From NCBI GenBank assembly GCA_900555665.1, contig USLX01000040.1:1-17262 (forward strand): DNA of 17,262 nt, given 5' to 3'. How positions within the stretch are numbered: position 1 is the stretch's first letter; each line of letters starts with the position of its first letter. A program made the translations under genes and the position numbers. This stretch comes from an uncultured Eubacteriales bacterium (GTDB taxonomy: Bacteria > Bacillota > Clostridia > Oscillospirales > Oscillospiraceae). Below are positions 13,269 to 17,262 of the stretch, one piece after another. Below the pieces are notes generated by a model. That model was not told the DNA's origin. It ran no database searches and saw nothing but the letters and a program-made list of their open reading frames with translations.

Positions 13269-14672
13269 ATGTACAGATTTCAACTGCCGGAGGATTTTCT
13301 GATCGGGACTGCGAATTCGGCGTTTCAGTCGGAGGGGGCGTGGGACCGGGACGGCAAGTCCGAAAGCATCATGGATCACTTCGCCCGGAAATACGCTGGG
13401 AAGCTCTCGCCCGCCGAGCAGAGAAAGCTGGATGCCGGCCGGTCCCCGGATCAGGTCCGGCCCAATTCTCTGGAAATGCCGGACCGCGGCTGTTTTTTCT
13501 ACGACAACTACGAAGCCTATATCGAGGACATGCAGAAAACGGGGCAGAATACCTACCGGATGTCCCTGTCCTGGCCGCGGATCCTCCCGGACGGCGTGGG
13601 CGCGGTCAACCAGCTGGCCATCGATCATTATAACCGCGTGATCGACAAGCTGCTGTCCTGCGGCATCACGCCCTTCGTCGATCTGTATCACTGGGATCTG
13701 CCCATGTGCCTGTTTGAGCAGGGCGGGTTCCTGAACCCGGAATTCCCCGCGTGGTTCGAGAATTACGCAAGGGTCTGCTTTACCGCGTTCGGCGACCGGG
13801 TCAAGCTCTGGAGCACGTTCAATGAAACGCAGATCTCGCTGAACGGCGGGTTTGACTCCGGCGGCTTTCCGCCCTTCCGGCAGAACAAGCGCGAGGCACT
13901 GCTGGGCGGCCATCATGTGCTGCTGGCGCATTTCCGCGCAGTGCGGCTGTACCGGTCGATGCAGCTGGGCGGAAAGATCGGCGCGGTAAACTGCCTGACT
14001 GCGATCACCCCGGCCCGCATCTGCGCCGAAGACGTCAAAGCCGTTGATATCCAGTGGGAGCACACCTTCGGCTGGTGGACACAGCCGATGCTCGAGGGCC
14101 GCTATCCCCAATCTCTCATCGACGAGCTGCCCTTCATCCGGGACAATCTGCCCGCGCACTATCAGGAGGATCTCGACCGGTGGTTCGCGCCGATGGATTT
14201 CATCGGAGTAAACTATTATATTGCGACCCGCACGCAGTTCTGCGAGACGATGCCGCTGCATTCAAGGCCGGTCCAGTCGTTTTATTCCGCGCCGGGCCAG
14301 CGGTTCGCGCCTTATCCTGCGGGTCTTTTTGACGCAGTCATGTCTATCGCGGAGCGGTATCCGGGCGTTGAAATTTATATTACGGAAAACGGCTGCGCGC
14401 TGCAGAACCGGCACGACGCGGGAACAGAGTGCGACGACCCGGAGCGCATCACATACCTGCGCGAGCATCTCCGGATGGTCTGCCGCTGCCTCCAGGCGGG
14501 CGCGAAGCTGAAAGGATATTATTACTGGAACGACGCGGATTCCTACGAGGAGCTGGACGGCTACAACCTGCGCTTCGGCCTGACCTGGGTCGATCATGAA
14601 ACAGGGGAGCGGCGTTGGAAAAACAGCCGGTATTATTTCAGCCAGATCTGCCGGAACCGCATGGTCGACTGA
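13269..14672 (+). CDS. GH1 family beta-glycosidase
   Basis: This retaining glycosidase would hydrolyse beta-glucosides or related sugars in the cytoplasm (467 residues, no signal peptide). The acid/base is Glu186 in STFNETQ and the nucleophile is Glu373 in YITENGC. Other subsite residues are present: FQSEGAW, DLYHWDLP, VNYY, Trp420 and Glu427. The usual NFEW motif reads DSYEE, so the second Trp is Glu428. The Ser-Lys-Tyr set of 6-phospho-beta-glucosidases is missing, which points to an unphosphorylated substrate. I chose the ATG at 13269, with AAAGGAG 7 bases upstream; the open frame extends to a GTG at 13251. Next gene follows after 54 bases. Confidence 0.93.
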   Translation: MYRFQLPEDFLIGTANSAFQSEGAWDRDGKSESIMDHFARKYAGKLSPAEQRKLDAGRSPDQVRPNSLEMPDRGCFFYDNYEAYIEDMQKTGQNTYRMSLSWPRILPDGVGAVNQLAIDHYNRVIDKLLSCGITPFVDLYHWDLPMCLFEQGGFLNPEFPAWFENYARVCFTAFGDRVKLWSTFNETQISLNGGFDSGGFPPFRQNKREALLGGHHVLLAHFRAVRLYRSMQLGGKIGAVNCLTAITPARICAEDVKAVDIQWEHTFGWWTQPMLEGRYPQSLIDELPFIRDNLPAHYQEDLDRWFAPMDFIGVNYYIATRTQFCETMPLHSRPVQSFYSAPGQRFAPYPAGLFDAVMSIAERYPGVEIYITENGCALQNRHDAGTECDDPERITYLREHLRMVCRCLQAGAKLKGYYYWNDADSYEELDGYNLRFGLTWVDHETGERRWKNSRYYFSQICRNRMVD

Positions 14673-14726
14673 CCTGCGTTCCGTACGAAAAAGTTTTGTG
14701 AAAAGGCCGAAAGGAGCGATCACGAC

Positions 14727-15104
14727 ATGACGGACAATCCGATCCTCTGGGTACTTCTGGCGATCGGCGCCATTTTGCTGTTTGTCCTGCTTCTGGCGGG
14801 GATCACGAGCCTGCTGACAGCGTTTTTCGGCAAGCGGTATGCGCTCCGGCTGGACAGAACGTATTGCGGCCGCATGTCCGCCCTTCTTCCGGGTGAGGAC
14901 TGCGGCGCATGCGGCTATAGCCAGTGCAGCGAGTATGCGGAGGCCGCTTTGTACATGGATGCGGACGCCGACCGGTGTCCAAAAATGACCGCTCCCGTCC
15001 GGCAGCAGTTTGGCGCCTGCAGGCAGGAATTTCAGCAGCTGCGCGAGGACCCGACACCAGTCCGGAAAAAGCGAAGTCCCATCAAGCGGAAATTCAGGCT
15101 CTGA
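14727..15104 (+). CDS. One-TM protein with RnfB-type 4Fe-4S motif
   Basis: The 125-residue protein has one N-terminal membrane segment at about 7-33 (ILWVLLAIGAILLFVLLLAG). Its soluble part carries Cys59-x2-Cys62-x4-Cys67-x16-Cys84 within LPGEDCGACGYSQCSEYAEA, the exact spacing of the 4Fe-4S domain in the N-terminal part of RnfB and in CODH/acetyl-CoA synthase subunits. The tail is basic (VRKKRSPIKRKFRL). It lacks the ferredoxin-type clusters that follow in RnfB, so it is an isolated domain and not a truncated RnfB from sequence alone. AAAGGAG lies 10 bases before the ATG. It sits between glycosidase and GtaA-like genes; a role in electron transfer is inferred, the partner unknown. Confidence 0.85.
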   Translation: MTDNPILWVLLAIGAILLFVLLLAGITSLLTAFFGKRYALRLDRTYCGRMSALLPGEDCGACGYSQCSEYAEAALYMDADADRCPKMTAPVRQQFGACRQEFQQLREDPTPVRKKRSPIKRKFRL

Positions 15105-15152
15105 CGTACGTTTGACGATCCCCTGCATTCCGATAGAAATTGAGAGGTTTTT

Positions 15153-17123
15153 ATGCAGTATTCTACCCGTTTACCCGCGACGCCGCTGATCACGCACGAC
15201 CCCTATTTCTCCATCTGGGCCCCCGGAGACACGCCCACGGCCGAAGACACCGTCCACTGGTCCGGGATCCGGAAGATCCTACGCGGCAGCATTCTGGTCG
15301 ACGGCGTTGAGCGCGGGTTTCTCAGCCGCGGTCTGCGCCAGGCGATGCGCTGCGTGGATACCCGCGTGACGCCTCTGTCCACGGAGTACATTCTGGAGGA
15401 CCTTGGAGTCCGGCTTTCCGTGAAATTTACCTCGCCGCTGCTGCTGGACGATTTGGACGTGCTCTCCACGCCCATCAGCTATATTGACGTCGACGTGTCC
15501 TTTATCGACGGGCGCAGCCACGAGGTCGAGGTCGCCCTCACCGCGGATGCGGGCCTGTGCCACAGCGGTGAGGAGCAGCCCGAGATGCGGCAGGACTTTT
15601 TCAGCGCCGACGGGCTGAACTACGCCTACATGGGCCAGGTCCGGCAAGCGCCGCTCGCCGGAAGCGGCGACCGGCTGACCTGCAACTGGGGCTATCTGTT
15701 CCTGGCTTCGGAGGAAACGCTGGAAAACCGGCCGGTCATGGCCGCCGTTTCTCTGGTATGCGTCAAGCGCGCCGACAGCCCGTTCCGCTTTACCCTGCTG
15801 ATCGGCTACGACGACATTGCTTCCATCAACTATTTCGGCCGGATGCTCCCCGCCTACTACGCAAGAAACGGGAAGACGATCACGCAGGCGCTTGCGGAGT
15901 TTTATCGCCGGCACGACGAGCTGCTTGACCGCTGCGCCGCATTTGACCGGCAGCTGCTGGACGAAGCCCGCGCAAAGGGCGGCGAGGACTATGCTCTGCT
16001 CGTGACGGCTTCTTACCGGCAGACCATCGCCGGGCATAAGCTCGTGGCGGATACAAACGGCGAGCTGCTGTTCATCTCCAAAGAAAATGATTCCAACGGC
16101 TGCGCGGCCACCACGGATATCAGCTATCCTTCCGTGCCGCTGTTTCTGCTATACGCGCCGGAGCTGGTGTGCGCCATGCTCCGCCCGATCTTCAAGGTCG
16201 CGAGACTGCCGATCTGGACCTATGATTTTGCGCCCCACGACGCGGGCCGCTATCCGATCCTGAACGGGCAGATCTATGCCGCACGCCACCGCTCACAGCA
16301 TGAGGGCTACGGCATCACGCATCCGCCGTATTATCTCTATCCCGCCACCGTGGATGCCTATCGCGCCGAGCGGCAGATGCCGGTCGAAGAGAGCGCGAAC
16401 GCCATTCTGATGGCCGCCGCCGCGGGCTATGCCGACGGTGACTGGCGGATTGCGAAGGACAATCTGGATCTGCTGCAGCTCTGGTGCAGCTATTTGCTGA
16501 CTCACGGCGAGGATCCCGGCAACCAGATGTGCACCGACGATTTTGCCGGTCATCTGGCCAGAAACGTCAATCTGTCAGCCAAGGCGGTGATGGGCATTGC
16601 GGCCTTCGGCATGATCCTGGACGCACTGGGCCGGGGCGCCGAGGCCAAGATCTACCGCGACGAAGCCAAACGGCGGGCAAACAGCTGGCTGGAACGGGCA
16701 GCCGTGGGCGATCACACAGCCCTGACCTTCGACGGACAGGGGTGGAGCCTCAAATACAATCTGGTCTGGGACAAGCTCTTCGGGCTGGATCTGCTGCCGG
16801 ACAGCTTCTATTCGCAGGAAACAAAGAGCTATCTGGCGCGCAGCAACACCTATGGCATCCCCCTCGATTCCAGAAGCGTACTGACAAAGTCCGACTGGCT
16901 CCTGTGGTGCGCCGCCATGGCGGACGCGGACGATTTTGCCGCGTTTTTGCACCCGGTCGCCCGTTACGTGCGGGAGACGCCCAGCCGGGTCCCATTCAGC
17001 GATTTTTATCACTCGGAGGACGGCGTTTCTGCGCGCTTTATCGCGCGTACCGTGCAGGGCGGGCTTTATATGCCGCTGCTGATGGACCGGTGGAAAAAGC
17101 GCCGGGAATCCGCGCAGAAGTAA
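15153..17123 (+). CDS. GtaA-like glutaminase-family protein (DUF4964/5127/4965/1793)
   Basis: The 656-residue protein matches the full architecture of fungal glutaminase GtaA: an N-terminal DUF4964 segment (LITHDPYFSIWAPGD), a beta-rich DUF5127 region to about 310, a DUF4965 domain with WTYDFAPHDAGRYP and MPVEESAN (Glu412, Glu413), and a C-terminal DUF1793 barrel with CTDDFAGHLA (Asp462, Asp463), DSRSVLTKSDW and TVQGGLYMPLL. There is no signal peptide, unlike the secreted fungal enzyme. The barrel is of the six-hairpin glycosidase type, and the Glu/Asp residues could be catalytic, so beside a GH1 gene a glycosidase role is as likely as glutaminase. GAGAGG lies 5 bases before the ATG, which is 48 bases after the Fe-S gene. 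Confidence 0.88.
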   Translation: MQYSTRLPATPLITHDPYFSIWAPGDTPTAEDTVHWSGIRKILRGSILVDGVERGFLSRGLRQAMRCVDTRVTPLSTEYILEDLGVRLSVKFTSPLLLDDLDVLSTPISYIDVDVSFIDGRSHEVEVALTADAGLCHSGEEQPEMRQDFFSADGLNYAYMGQVRQAPLAGSGDRLTCNWGYLFLASEETLENRPVMAAVSLVCVKRADSPFRFTLLIGYDDIASINYFGRMLPAYYARNGKTITQALAEFYRRHDELLDRCAAFDRQLLDEARAKGGEDYALLVTASYRQTIAGHKLVADTNGELLFISKENDSNGCAATTDISYPSVPLFLLYAPELVCAMLRPIFKVARLPIWTYDFAPHDAGRYPILNGQIYAARHRSQHEGYGITHPPYYLYPATVDAYRAERQMPVEESANAILMAAAAGYADGDWRIAKDNLDLLQLWCSYLLTHGEDPGNQMCTDDFAGHLARNVNLSAKAVMGIAAFGMILDALGRGAEAKIYRDEAKRRANSWLERAAVGDHTALTFDGQGWSLKYNLVWDKLFGLDLLPDSFYSQETKSYLARSNTYGIPLDSRSVLTKSDWLLWCAAMADADDFAAFLHPVARYVRETPSRVPFSDFYHSEDGVSARFIARTVQGGLYMPLLMDRWKKRRESAQK

Positions 17124-17129
17124 GTTACA

Positions 17130-17164
17130 GCCCGCATCTCCGCGCCGGACGCGGTGATGCGGGC
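17130..17164 (+). terminator. Hairpin after the GtaA-like gene
   Basis: GCCCGCATC and GATGCGGGC form the outer stem, with an inner CCGCG/CGCGG pair. No T tract follows; CCGTTTGGCAGC then makes a second hairpin to about 17190. It could be an attenuator or simply an operon-end structure. Confidence 0.5.
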
Positions 17165-17221
17165 CGTGCCGTTTGGCAGCGCTGCCGGACGGCAGATTCA
17201 ATAGAAAACAGGTGAATAAAC

Positions 17222-17262
17222 ATGGATTACGCAAAAGAATCTCTTCGTCTGCATGGCGAATG
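17222..17262 (+). CDS. Start of a gene, possibly malic enzyme (partial)
   Basis: Only 13 residues are visible (MDYAKESLRLHGE), with CAGGTGA upstream as ribosome binding site. The start resembles the N-terminus of clostridial NAD(P)-malic enzymes, which I recall as having a short helical leader ending LH.EW.GKIE. This is a tentative match. Confidence 0.4.
   Translation, partial: MDYAKESLRLHGE

Noticed and set aside
13269..14672. Calling the GH1 enzyme a 6-phospho-beta-glucosidase (BglA)
   Set aside because: The Ser, Lys and Tyr residues that bind the 6-phosphate are not seen in the C-terminal motif, and no PTS gene lies in the window.

Overview
The window looks like a GC-rich, spore-forming gut Firmicute, most likely of the Oscillospiraceae/Ruminococcaceae (Clostridium cluster IV). 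The signs are a SpoVT-type forespore regulator, strong AGGAGG-type ribosome binding sites, Gram-positive -35/-10 promoters, a CIRCE operator on clpB, and a CarD-like regulator. The taxonomic call is inference from gene content and composition; no search was run.

Layout. 1-2800: clpB on the minus strand, with a consensus sigma-A promoter and a perfect CIRCE (HrcA) operator. 2754-3328: a 575-base gap holding two tandem copies (196-base offset) of a small transcription unit, each with an extended -10 box, a C-rich pyrimidine tract and an intrinsic terminator. I read these as two paralogous small RNAs. 3329-4525: a class I PLP aminotransferase, followed by a terminator and two palindromic intergenic repeats. 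4818-6666: a two-gene operon of type I L-asparaginase and a TrmH/SpoU RNA methyltransferase. 6697-7027: a small heavy-metal-associated protein with its own promoter and a DtxR/MntR-like dyad at the transcription start. 7074-7613 (minus): spoVT. 7764-8798 (minus): a threonine aldolase, divergent from a MocR-type GntR/aminotransferase regulator (8939-10315). 10422-10919 (minus): a CarD-family regulator. 11141-11217: initiator tRNA-fMet with promoter and terminator.

11302-17123 is a candidate catabolic island. An AraC regulator (minus) is divergent from a rightward gene series: an M20 amidohydrolase gene that appears internally deleted, a GH1 glycosidase with an unusual active-site motif, a one-TM protein with an RnfB-type 4Fe-4S motif, and a GtaA/DUF4965-like protein. 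The spacing of the last three genes (54 and 48 bases) suggests cotranscription, and the AraC protein is the obvious candidate regulator. The window ends inside the first codons of another gene, possibly malic enzyme.

The most novel-looking element is the tandem small-RNA pair at 2847-3197. Its two terminator stems differ at base pairs that changed on both sides, so pairing is kept while sequence is not. Both copies retain a UUUUCCCCUCAU tract that could pair with Shine-Dalgarno sequences. Most other loci look like ordinary core or accessory genes of this lineage.
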